64,000 nucleotides of DNA. Source: Methanobacteriota archaeon. Its GTDB lineage: Archaea; Halobacteriota; Methanosarcinia; Methanosarcinales; Methanosarcinaceae. The notes beneath the pieces were generated by a model. That model searched no databases, was not told where the DNA came from, and was given only the letters and a program-made list of their open reading frames with translations. Location of the stretch: contig JAEWQJ010000047.1 in the NCBI GenBank assembly GCA_023399215.1, positions 1-64,000 of the forward strand. The letters run 5' to 3'. The translations under genes and the position numbers were made by a program. This document shows, piece by piece, positions 27,533 to 35,490 of this stretch (positions are counted from its first letter, which is position 1; every line of letters starts with the position of its first letter).

Positions 27533-28903
27533 ATGCGGCAACAGGACGTAATAATTAAACAGTTGGCACAAAAAATAGTAGATTTTATCGAACCTGTTAT
27601 TCCTTATCTGGTTATTGGGTCTAAAAAAGCGGCTGAAGAAGCCTGCAAAAAAGTGGGGTCTGGAGTTTGGGAGACTAAAAGAAAACTCTGGGAAAAACTG
27701 TGTTCAATAGAATGCACTGAATTAAAAGAAGCCGCCGGAGATATGATTGTTGCACCCTCGGATATGGATGTAAGGCAAGTTTTTATTCAGGAGATATTAA
27801 AATTGCTTGAAAAAAACCCTGATTTAGTTAAAGAAGTTTCGTCTTTTATGGATTACAAAACAGCACAGAAGCTAATGACCGAAGATAGTTCGGCCATGAT
27901 TATAGAACAAACCTCAGAACAAGGTTCAAAACAGAGTTTGATTGATAGAATCCAGGTGTTTGACGAATTTAACAGGCTGCTTGAAGCCTTCGTAACAAGA
28001 AAAGGTATTTCTCAGGGTCCGGAGCGATACGGAATGCAAAATACCGAAAAACCTGTTACTGGTCTGGGAGTCGTAGGTGAAAAGACTCACAGCGACTTAC
28101 GAATTGAGCAAATTGCAGAGATTAAACATATCACAAAAACTGATTTTGCAAAAGCTGGTGCTGAAAAAACCGATAATGAGATTCAAGATAAGGTTCAAAA
28201 GGCAAAGGCTCTTTTAATACTAATCTCAAGTCTGGAAAAGCCGGAAAAAGGAGAGATTATGGAAGAAGCCCTTGATTTTGCCTCCCAGATCCAATATGGA
28301 GATTTAAGGTCACAGGCCCTCTCCCTGTCTGTCCTGTACCTGGACGAGCCAAAAAAAGCCGAATCTATTGAGAAAGCTCTTGAATCTGCCTCCCATATTC
28401 AGGATGAGAACGAAAGAGCCCTTATCCTTTCCTCACTTCTCCCTCACCTGAGAGGACCAGGCAAAGAAGAGCTTATTGAAAATATCTTTTGCTTCTCACA
28501 CCATCTTCAATATGGAGACACGAAATTCCAGATACTTTCCTCGCTTGTGCCACATCTTTACGGGTTAAAAAATGAAGTTATTATTGAAAAGGCCCTTGAA
28601 CTCATAGAGGTAATTTTCTCTGACTATCAAAAGGTACAGGCTCTCTCATCTCTTATCCCATATCTAAACGAGCAGAAAAAAGAAGAAGTGCTGGAACAAG
28701 CCCTCCAATTAGCTTTTGGCCTTAAAGATAAAGACATGAGGCCCGAGGCTCTCTCGTATGTTCTCCCACACCTGGAAGAACCCAGAAAAGAAGAGATTCT
28801 TAAAAATGCCCTTAATATGGTGTCCGGGATTAAATCCGAGTCCCAAAAAGCTGAGGCTCTATCTTCACTTTCTCCATATCTTGATGAGACAGAAAATGAG
28901 TGA
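27533..28903 (+). CDS. Helical-repeat protein with an immunity-adaptor-like N-terminal domain
   Basis: A 456-residue protein. Residues 1-120 (KIVDFIEPVIPYLVIGSKKA, then EAACKKVGSGVWETKRKLWEKL read as amphipathic helices, and a later LKLLEKNPDLVKEV) resemble the small helical N-terminal domains found in effector-associated proteins of STAND/NACHT and caspase-type conflict systems, where 'YL...G.....KK.G...W...K.L...L' recurs. The middle (about 120-220) is a linker. From about 225 there are seven 33-35-residue repeats of the type LSSLxPYLxEPKKEEILEKALxxASxIxD, an alpha-alpha solenoid. No protease, nuclease or NTPase motif is present in it or its neighbours. GGTTGAA precedes ATG 27533. Domain assignment by pattern only. 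Confidence 0.7.
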   Translation: MRQQDVIIKQLAQKIVDFIEPVIPYLVIGSKKAAEEACKKVGSGVWETKRKLWEKLCSIECTELKEAAGDMIVAPSDMDVRQVFIQEILKLLEKNPDLVKEVSSFMDYKTAQKLMTEDSSAMIIEQTSEQGSKQSLIDRIQVFDEFNRLLEAFVTRKGISQGPERYGMQNTEKPVTGLGVVGEKTHSDLRIEQIAEIKHITKTDFAKAGAEKTDNEIQDKVQKAKALLILISSLEKPEKGEIMEEALDFASQIQYGDLRSQALSLSVLYLDEPKKAESIEKALESASHIQDENERALILSSLLPHLRGPGKEELIENIFCFSHHLQYGDTKFQILSSLVPHLYGLKNEVIIEKALELIEVIFSDYQKVQALSSLIPYLNEQKKEEVLEQALQLAFGLKDKDMRPEALSYVLPHLEEPRKEEILKNALNMVSGIKSESQKAEALSSLSPYLDETENE

Positions 28904-28907
28904 ATTC

Positions 28908-28971
28908 TGGCTATGTAGAAGTTGTGGCTATGTAGAAGTTGTGGCTATGTAGAAGTTATGGCTATGTAGAA
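28908..28971. repeat. 18-base tandem repeat, 4 copies, right after a stop codon
   Basis: The unit TGGCTATGTAGAAGTTG is repeated, starting 5 bases behind the stop of the preceding gene. Confidence 0.85.
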
Positions 28972-29217
28972 AACTTTAATTAAATCAGCTTCAAGAGACT
29001 GAATTAATTATTAATATTCAGCCCACTCAGCTCAATTAATCCACTTTTTTATAATTCACTTTTTTATAATCCGTTTTTAATCTCTTGGGGTTTCTACACC
29101 TCAAAATATATTTACAATATTTCTGTCGACGTTACGTTAATGTTTATCCTTAATTGTGAACTCCATTTTTCACTGCCTGCCTGGATTAATCACGGTCTTC
29201 TGGAGTATCTTCTGGAG

Positions 29218-29382
29218 TTACATGAACTTTCTCACTAACAGGTAGAATAAAACGATAAAGCAAATGATCAGGAATAAATGCATCAATGCTCCAAGCATCA
29301 CTTCAGAACTTATGTCGTGGTCTTTAAAATAAGGAATATTTTGTTTCAAAGTGGAGAGGAGATTGCCGGTCGATTCTGCCAT
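29218..29382 (-). CDS. Small membrane protein (54 residues)
   Basis: MAESTGNLLSTLKQNIPYF leads into one hydrophobic helix (about 30-50, LGALMHLFLIICFIVLFYLL) and a short basic end (VRKFM), so it is a single-pass membrane peptide. An in-frame extension to 29466 is possible, but its sequence (MAQNQVLPGKSCEIKTIILY) looks like translated spacer. I do not recognise a family. Confidence 0.45.
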   Translation of the reverse strand: MAESTGNLLSTLKQNIPYFKDHDISSEVMLGALMHLFLIICFIVLFYLLVRKFM

Positions 29383-29624
29383 GGTTATACAATAATTTTT
29401 TCCCATATATAGAATTATAGTTTTAATTTCACATGACTTTCCTGGTAATACCTGATTCTGCGCCATTTCATTGAGAAACTGACCCAGAGCTCAAGTTTGA
29501 TTTTTAGATACCCTGAATACTACAGATCAATATAGAAAATTTAAAAAACTAAGATCCAATAATTATTAATAGTATATTTGTTGGGCAGCTTTCAGGCAAA
29601 TAAAAAGTTAAGGAAGGGAAAGTG

Positions 29625-29954
29625 ATGGCCAGTTATAAACATCCGTGTAAATATTGCGGTAAATTAATCGCGCGTGATTCTAATTTCTGTCCGTTCTGTA
29701 CACATGAAAACCCTCTTGGGCCTATGAGATGCCCTGTATGTAGATACCCTCTTGAAGACGGGGCAAAAGTCTGCGGGCACTGCGGTGTTTTGCTGTGGAT
29801 CACATGTAAAAATTGCGGAAAAGAAACATTCCTTGGAGATAAATGCAGCAACTGTGGTTTTCCAATTGTAATTGTATGTCCCAATTCTAAATGCAAGACC
29901 GAACAGTCCCCTGCAAGCAAGAATTGTATCAAATGCGGTAAACCGTTGAGGTGA
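29625..29954 (+). CDS. Multi zinc-ribbon (DZANK-type) protein
   Basis: A 109-residue protein made of tandem zinc ribbons: CKYCGKLIARDSNFCPFC (about 8-25), CPVCRYPLEDGAKVCGHC, CKNCGKETFLGDKCSNC and CPNSKCKTEQSPASKNCIKC, all CxxC...CxxC pairs as in DZANK-type archaeal zinc-ribbon proteins. It probably mediates protein or nucleic acid contacts. ATG 29625 has AGGAAGGG at good spacing; a GTG one codon earlier is a weaker option. The stop codon overlaps the Shine-Dalgarno GAGGTGAT of the next gene, so the two are translationally coupled. Confidence 0.85.
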   Translation: MASYKHPCKYCGKLIARDSNFCPFCTHENPLGPMRCPVCRYPLEDGAKVCGHCGVLLWITCKNCGKETFLGDKCSNCGFPIVIVCPNSKCKTEQSPASKNCIKCGKPLR

Positions 29955-29958
29955 TAAT

Positions 29959-30639
29959 ATAGGATCAAAGACATCACAACTCCAACCCTTTACAAGGAAT
30001 TACGAAGACAACAGTTCAGAATCAGGTTTCCAGTTTACTTTCTACTGTGACATATGTCAGGACGGCTACAAAACAAGCTTCGTCGAATCCAAAACATATA
30101 AGAAGACAGGTCTATTTGGTATGGTTGGAAGAGCTCTATCTGCAGGCTCTGATCTTGTAGGCCAGTACGGTGTTGGAAATGCATTGGATAGAGGCGTGGA
30201 TATACTAAATGACCGAAAACAGGGAATGTCTCCTGAATGGCGAAAGGAATGGGAAAATGCCTTTGAGATAGCCCAAAATGAGGCAAAAGAACACTTCTAC
30301 AGATGCCCACGATGCAAACACTATGTCTGTGAAGCCGACTGGAATGAGCAGGATAATCTCTGTGTAGAATGTGCGCCAAGGGAAAATGTTGAGCTGACTG
30401 CAATAAGGGCAGAACGCATGGTAGATGAAATGAGGGATAAAGCTGAAAATGCAAATGTATTTAAAGGCAATATAGAGAGAAGACAAACTTTATGTCCGGA
30501 ATGCGGCAAACCCTCAGGTGAAGGAAAATTCTGTAATAACTGCGGAGCACCTCTTACCCTCACAAAATGTCCAAATTGTGGTAACAAGGTATCTATTGGT
30601 ACCAGGTTCTGCGGAGAATGTGGTACAAAGTTAAACTAA
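29959..30639 (+). CDS. Zinc-ribbon protein with central helical domain, apparent ATA start
   Basis: A 226-residue protein. The N-terminal region (about 25-55) has a first Cys pair in FYCDICQDGYKTSF, then a Gly/Ala-rich helix (FGMVGRALSAGSDLVGQYG), a helical segment, CPRCKHYVCEADWNEQDNLC (about 115-134) and two C-terminal ribbons (CPECGKPSGEGKFCNNCG, CPNCGNKVSIGTRFCGECG). The only good Shine-Dalgarno, GAGGTGAT, overlaps the previous stop codon and is followed 3 bases later by ATA (29959), giving (start)GSKTSQLQPF. The first ATG in frame, 30121, would cut away the first zinc site. Hence I place the start at ATA. Confidence 0.8.
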   Translation: MGSKTSQLQPFTRNYEDNSSESGFQFTFYCDICQDGYKTSFVESKTYKKTGLFGMVGRALSAGSDLVGQYGVGNALDRGVDILNDRKQGMSPEWRKEWENAFEIAQNEAKEHFYRCPRCKHYVCEADWNEQDNLCVECAPRENVELTAIRAERMVDEMRDKAENANVFKGNIERRQTLCPECGKPSGEGKFCNNCGAPLTLTKCPNCGNKVSIGTRFCGECGTKLN

Positions 30640-30954
30640 CTTCTCTGATTAAACAAACATAGATCGTACACTTTTAGCTGGTTGATATTTCACCTTATCA
30701 ATACTTGGGATTAACTTTGCATTTATTCTCTAAACTTACTCATGAGCAGGAAACTTACGCATGAACAGGAAATTATAATGTACACAAAATAAAAAACGAT
30801 GATATGCAGAGCCCAAGTTTGTGAAATTTCTGGAGAAGTATCAACCTCTTATTGATAAATATATTGAGTTTCAATACAGCAAGATTTCTACTTCATGTGA
30901 CAGACCTATATGTAGTGCATCATTAATTACCAGCAGTCTGGTTATCCAAATCCA
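30640..30954. other. Spacer between convergent genes, possible gene remnant
   Basis: A short protein-like frame (AEPKFVKFLEKYQPLIDKYI...) lies at about 30807-30900 without start signals. It may be a decayed fragment; nothing more is supported. Confidence 0.25.
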
Positions 30955-32436
30955 TTACTTCTTCCTAAGGTTCCATCCTCCATAAAGACAGATCAAGCTT
31001 TCCAATAATCCGAATCCTGGAGTGGAGTTATTTTTGCTCGGTTTATTTTCATTTGAGCTACTACTATTATTAGATTCGGAATTGTTAGTATCATTGTAAC
31101 TATTATTTTTTGACTTATTGAGTTCGACAGCATTTTCTTCAACTTCTGTATCTTCAGTTGCATTGGAGATTGCTTTTGTGCTTTGTGCAGTCATATTAGA
31201 ATCCATAAAAGGCACAATTATAACTCCGGTAGGATAGATTCCTGCATTCACAGTAGCTGTAACGTTATTTGTGGTTGTGTCAATTACAGAGACATTGTCA
31301 CTGTCAGCGTTTGCCACATATACCTTTTTTCCGTCCGGTGTGACTGCAATTCCCATGGGCCATTCTCCTACAGGCACTTTGGCTGTGACGGTGTTTGTTT
31401 TTGTATTAATTACAGTGACACTTTTATTGTAAAAGTTTCCTAAATATACCTTACTTCCATCTGGACTGATTACAATTTCACGAGAAAAAGTTCCTACAGG
31501 CACGGTGGCTATTACAGTATCCGTGGCTGTATCAATTACAGAGACAGTATTGTTGTTAGCTACATATACTTTATTTCCATCAGAAGTAACTGCAACACGA
31601 TGAGGCGAGTCTCCTACAGGCACGGTCGCTGTAACATTATCAGTGGCTGTATCAATTACAGACACAGTGCTGCTGTTATAGTTAGGTACGTATACCTTTT
31701 TTCCGTCCGGTGTGACTAGAACTTCATAAGGACTGTCTCCTACAGATACATTGGCTGTAACTTTGTTTGTAGCCGCATCAATTACATAAATAGTGTTGTT
31801 TCGACTGTTTGCAGCATAGATTTTTTTTCCATCCGGTGTAAATGCAACATTGTAAGTACTCGGCCCCACAATAATCGGTGCCATTAAGGTGTTTGTCGCT
31901 GTGTTAATTACAGAGATATCGGTGTAATCATGCTGTTTCGTCACATAAATTCTTGTTCCTGCAGGGTTAACTGTAATTTCCGAAGGATAGCTACTTCCGA
32001 TATTCACTTTGGCACTAACCATATTTGTGGCTGTGTCAATTACATAAACATTGGAGACGTCCATAGGTGAGTCCACCACATATACCTTTGTTCCTGCAGG
32101 GCTGACTGCAACTCCTACAGGCCACCCATCGCCGAGAGGCACTCTGGCTGTAACATTGTTAGTTGCTGTGTCAATTACAGCGACATTAGGAGTCGGGAGA
32201 GTACCATTATAATTCGTATCGTAATAATAACCTCTCAGATTATAATCTCCCAGATTTGTCACATATGCAAATGGAGCTGCACCTGCTACACCAGCCAATA
32301 TTAAAATCACAAGTGCAGTTATTCCCAAAACTTTTATGAGAGTCTGTCCTATGCATGCTTTATTAGACAGTGATACAACCGGGAGTGGAATCGGAAAAGT
32401 TCCAATTGTTATTATTGATCTAATTTTACTTTCCAT
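30955..32436 (-). CDS. YVTN beta-propeller surface protein with PGF-type C-terminal anchor
   Basis: A 493-residue extracellular protein. After an N-terminal membrane/signal helix (about 34-53, VLGITALVILILAGVAGAAP) come about nine YVTN repeats of 42-44 residues (VYVANxxxNTVSVIDTATDNVTATVPVGDSPxxVAVTPDGKK as a shortened consensus), a seven- to nine-bladed propeller typical of Methanosarcina S-layer-associated proteins. A Ser/Asn-rich linker with many N-glycosylation sequons (about 430-470) leads to STPGFGLLESLICLYGG WNLRKK, a PGF-like sorting tail. It is probably processed by an archaeosortase and anchored at the surface. Function: adhesion or structure, inferred. Confidence 0.88.
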   Translation of the reverse strand: MESKIRSIITIGTFPIPLPVVSLSNKACIGQTLIKVLGITALVILILAGVAGAAPFAYVTNLGDYNLRGYYYDTNYNGTLPTPNVAVIDTATNNVTARVPLGDGWPVGVAVSPAGTKVYVVDSPMDVSNVYVIDTATNMVSAKVNIGSSYPSEITVNPAGTRIYVTKQHDYTDISVINTATNTLMAPIIVGPSTYNVAFTPDGKKIYAANSRNNTIYVIDAATNKVTANVSVGDSPYEVLVTPDGKKVYVPNYNSSTVSVIDTATDNVTATVPVGDSPHRVAVTSDGNKVYVANNNTVSVIDTATDTVIATVPVGTFSREIVISPDGSKVYLGNFYNKSVTVINTKTNTVTAKVPVGEWPMGIAVTPDGKKVYVANADSDNVSVIDTTTNNVTATVNAGIYPTGVIIVPFMDSNMTAQSTKAISNATEDTEVEENAVELNKSKNNSYNDTNNSESNNSSSSNENKPSKNNSTPGFGLLESLICLYGGWNLRKK

Positions 32437-32577
32437 CTTTTATTCCCAGACAGTTTTTGTCTTTCATAACAGACACTATCAGTAATTTGCTTAGGATATT
32501 TTTCTGAATTTATTAATTTAGTCAATTTCAGGATAAAACAAATGAGTATAGGACGAAATAATTTTAGGACAAAACAG

Positions 32578-33288
32578 TCAAACTAATTTTCCGGCAGGCT
32601 CTTCGGTTATGGGAGCACATGGGGGATAAAGGTAATCAAATTGTACAGTAAAGATATTTTCATTTTTTTCAAGTTCATTTTTTACTCTTATTGCATCTTC
32701 TTTCGGAATCCAATATGTAAGAGGTCCATCACTATAAAGAAAACGAATATCGCACCAAACAAACCTTTCCAATTGAATATCATGTTTATCCAGTGCCTCA
32801 AGAAAACTTTTATAGTGGATAGCTTTTTCAGGTACCTTCATTATATAATAATTTCCTCTTATTATGGTAGAAGCATTCCAAGTTATCTTATTCTCAACTT
32901 CTTTTATATCCTTTATTTTATCCTTATCCACCATTATGTAATATTCCGGATAATGATTAGTGTCAAACGTAATTCTATAATTCCGAGTCATATTATAGTC
33001 TTGAAGAATGGATTTTACTTCGGACTCAGAAGTTCCATTTTTAAATTGAATAGCCATACCAGCCACTTGCGATTCAGGATCTGGAGTAGACGTATTAATT
33101 GGAGTAGACGTATTAATTGGAGTAGACGTATTAATTGGAGTAGATGTATTAATTGGAGTAGACGTATTAATTGGAGTAGATGTATTAATTGGAGTAGTAT
33201 TAATTGAAGCTTGTGTAAATAGTATCCATAAGAGTAAGAGACTTATTAAAACAATTAATGCAGCAATTTCCTTTTTAATATTACTCGT
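32578..33288 (-). CDS. UPF0228-family protein with hexapeptide repeats, apparent ACG start
   Basis: A 236-residue protein. An N-terminal membrane anchor (about 6-24, IAALIVLISLLLLWILF) is followed by about seven copies of NTSTPI (about 30-72, encoded by an 18-base tandem repeat) and then a UPF0228 domain duplicated in the paralogue at 51617 (IQFKNGTSESEVKSILQDYN, WIPKEDAIRVKNEL). The first codon is ACG (33288), placed because GGTGTGAT lies 4 bases upstream and because the paralogue aligns start to start (MSKIKREN against (ACG)SNIKKEI). An in-frame TAA sits directly before it. The first ATG (33066) would delete both the anchor and the repeats. Confidence 0.75.
   Translation of the reverse strand, partial: TSNIKKEIAALIVLISLLLLWILFTQASINTTPINTSTPINTSTPINTSTPINTSTPINTSTPINTSTPDPESQVAGMAIQFKNGTSESEVKSILQDYNMTRNYRITFDTNHYPEYYIMVDKDKIKDIKEVENKITWNASTIIRGNYYIMKVPEKAIHYKSFLEALDKHDIQLERFVWCDIRFLYSDGPLTYWIPKEDAIRVKNELEKNENIFTVQFDYLYPPCAPITEEPAGKLV
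33092..33198. repeat. 18-base coding tandem repeat (NTSTPI), about 6-7 copies
   Basis: GGAGTAGACGTATTAATT and one-base variants (GATGT for GACGT) repeat without breaking the reading frame. Confidence 0.9.
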
Positions 33289-33854
33289 TTATATCACACC
33301 GCGAGTGATGATATGTTTTAGTTATCTGTTGCTTAGATTACGTGGATATAGTGATGATTATCCTTTGCGATTTTGAAAAATTTACATTGAAGATCTTTTA
33401 TTACGATTCATATTTATCCTCCTTATTACCCCAGGAGGCAGAATCAGGCAAGCTTAAATATTCGCACAGCTAACATAATCACTGCCTCTTAGGGTACACT
33501 TTATGGAGTTCGGGTTACCTGGAAAGTACTTTTGAACTCCATAAATTATTACTCATACATTATATATAAACCACAAACGTTTTCACCAGATCATTAAACT
33601 ATCCGTTTTTCATACTTTTTTCGAATCATTAATTATTTCAGAATCTTAGATTGTCGGATGATTTGTCCAGAAAACTCATATATAAACAGATTGTCCGACT
33701 ATATTCAGCTATGTATATAAAAAATAAAAGAACGCAATTTATACTCATATAAGACCATATGAGATTGAACTATGTTGAGTCTAAACTGGTATATTTCTTA
33801 ACCGTAACATGGTAGTAAATAAACGCATGATTCATGATATTAAATGCGTGATTT

Positions 33855-34028
33855 ATGATATTAAAGAGTAAAATATTCGAAAATCAACTACATCAACAAA
33901 ATTTTGCTGTATCAAGGGTGCAACAGCTTTGCAAGCTACATTTGTATCCAGATTTGGGTGATAAAAGAGATATGGCAGCATTGTCATTGTTTTATGAATA
34001 TTGGAAGGCACTGTTTAAGAGAAAGTAA
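33855..34028 (+). CDS. Possible 57-residue peptide or gene fragment
   Basis: ATG 33855 to TAA encodes a helical, protein-like sequence (SRVQQLCKLHLYPDLGDKRD, then MAALSLFYEYWKALFKRK). No Shine-Dalgarno, no family recognised. It may be the tail of a lost gene, perhaps of a mobile element. Confidence 0.25.
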   Translation: MILKSKIFENQLHQQNFAVSRVQQLCKLHLYPDLGDKRDMAALSLFYEYWKALFKRK

Positions 34029-34096
34029 AAATTAGTGAACTACTGTTGCGTCCTGAAATATTTTTTCAGACTCAAAACCAGTTGGAAGTCCAATAC

Positions 34097-34160
<64 letters not shown>

Positions 34161-34495
34161 AACAGCAGGCTACTTAAAATTTAAACATTAAGTAAACTTC
34201 AATTCGTTTTGGAACTGTAGGATACTCATATAGTAGGATGGTCATATAAGAAAAACATATACGAAGTTGGGGCAAAACAGTAGACCACATATATATACGA
34301 GAATAACTGCAATAGAGAACTAAAAAAGGAAAATAATTTGGGATCAAACAAAATTAATGAACTGTTAATTTTGCTCTAGTTCACGTGTAAGTTCGCATGT
34401 ATGTAGAAATCTTACCAGGTATCTTGCATCTTCACTTCATGAAACCCGATGCTATTATATTTCTTGCAAGTGAATGAATAAATGGGGGATTTTGC

Positions 34496-34948
34496 ATAGA
34501 GAACGTTACTTTTAACAAAATAATGATTGCAACTGACGGCTCGGTTTGCTCAAGGCTTGCTGCCAATAAAGGGATAGAACTTGCCAGGTTAAGCGGAGGG
34601 ACGGTTTACGCAGTTTATGTGGTATCCACGGAGTATTTTTCTTCGATGGCTGTGGATTTTAACTGGGAGAGAATGCGTGAGGCTTTGAGAAAAGACGGAT
34701 CTGACGCCGTTAATTATGTAAAAGGGATCGGAGAGATGGAAAATGTTAATGTCAAGTGTGTCCTGCTTGAAGGTCATCCTGCCTCTGAGCTGATCCGGTA
34801 CGCCGAAGAAGAAAAAATGGATATTGTTATTATGGGTACTCTTGGCAGAACAGGAATTGATCGACTGCTTTTAGGCAGCGTTGCCGTAAATGTTGTACGG
34901 CATTCAAAAGTCCCTGTTATGGTTGTAAGGGAAAAAAGTAAGTATTGA
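34496..34948 (+). CDS. Universal stress protein UspA family, apparent ATA start
   Basis: A 150-residue USP-fold protein. It opens VTFNKIMIATDGSVCSRLAA (the first strand and helix of the fold) and ends with the ATP-binding signature GTLGRTGIDRLLLGSVAVNV then VPVMVVR (GxxGxxxxxxxxxGS), so it likely binds ATP. The Shine-Dalgarno GGGGGA is followed 6-7 bases later by ATA (34496), giving (start)ENVTFNKIMIATDGS, the normal length of this family. The first ATG (34523) would start in the middle of beta strand 1 and has no Shine-Dalgarno. It is transcribed alone. Confidence 0.88.
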   Translation: MENVTFNKIMIATDGSVCSRLAANKGIELARLSGGTVYAVYVVSTEYFSSMAVDFNWERMREALRKDGSDAVNYVKGIGEMENVNVKCVLLEGHPASELIRYAEEEKMDIVIMGTLGRTGIDRLLLGSVAVNVVRHSKVPVMVVREKSKY

Positions 34949-35039
34949 AGGAAAAGCAAGCTAATAGAAGTATAATGGAGAATAAATTTTGATGTAAAAC
35001 GAGTATATCATCCAAATATTCAAAAAGATTCAAAAAGGG

Positions 35040-35255
35040 TTATTTCAATCGTACATACCAACGATTGGATTCTTTATCAACGCTTATCTTGTCTTCTCTA
35101 GCAAGCCAGCCAATAGACATCAAAGCCATTTGAGAATCAAAGCCATTGTCACTTAGATGAATCTTTACCTGGTTCAAACTGCATTCACCTTCCTCTAGTT
35201 TATGATACAACACTCCTGCAGCTTCTCCGATTTTTAAGTTCACATTCTCTGGCAT
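35040..35255 (-). CDS. Small winged-helix protein (DUF2582-like)
   Basis: A 71-residue protein: an N-terminal helix NLKIGEAAGVLYHKLEEG, a helix-turn-helix CSLNQVKIHLSDNGFDSQMA, a third helix MSIGWLAREDKI and a two-stranded wing SVDKESNRWYVRLK. This matches the small archaeal/bacterial winged-helix family (PF10771). It probably binds DNA; the target is unknown. The start ATG 35255 has GGTGAT 4 bases upstream; an in-frame ATG six codons before that lacks a site. Confidence 0.8.
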   Translation of the reverse strand: MPENVNLKIGEAAGVLYHKLEEGECSLNQVKIHLSDNGFDSQMALMSIGWLAREDKISVDKESNRWYVRLK

Positions 35256-35438
35256 GTTTATCACCAATTTCATTCTCAGAACTGTTTTATTTTAAAAAGT
35301 AGGTACTGTTTTCAGGTACTGTTTTTAGGATCATAAGTTTATAAATTCTGACTAAGCAGACCTTAAATAATATGCTTGGTTAATATATTAGGTTTTTCTG
35401 TTAAGGTCTTTTCCAATAAGTAAAAATGATTTAATAGT

Positions 35439-35468
35439 AAAGTGAGAATTCATTTTCATTCTCACTTT
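35439..35468 (-). terminator. Hairpin behind the polyferredoxin gene
   Basis: AAAGTGAGAAT and ATTCTCACTTT form a perfect 11-base-pair stem with an 8-base loop, 22 bases behind the polyferredoxin stop codon and followed by a T-rich stretch on that strand. Confidence 0.6.
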
Positions 35469-35490
35469 TACTTCCTTCAACGTTCACTTT

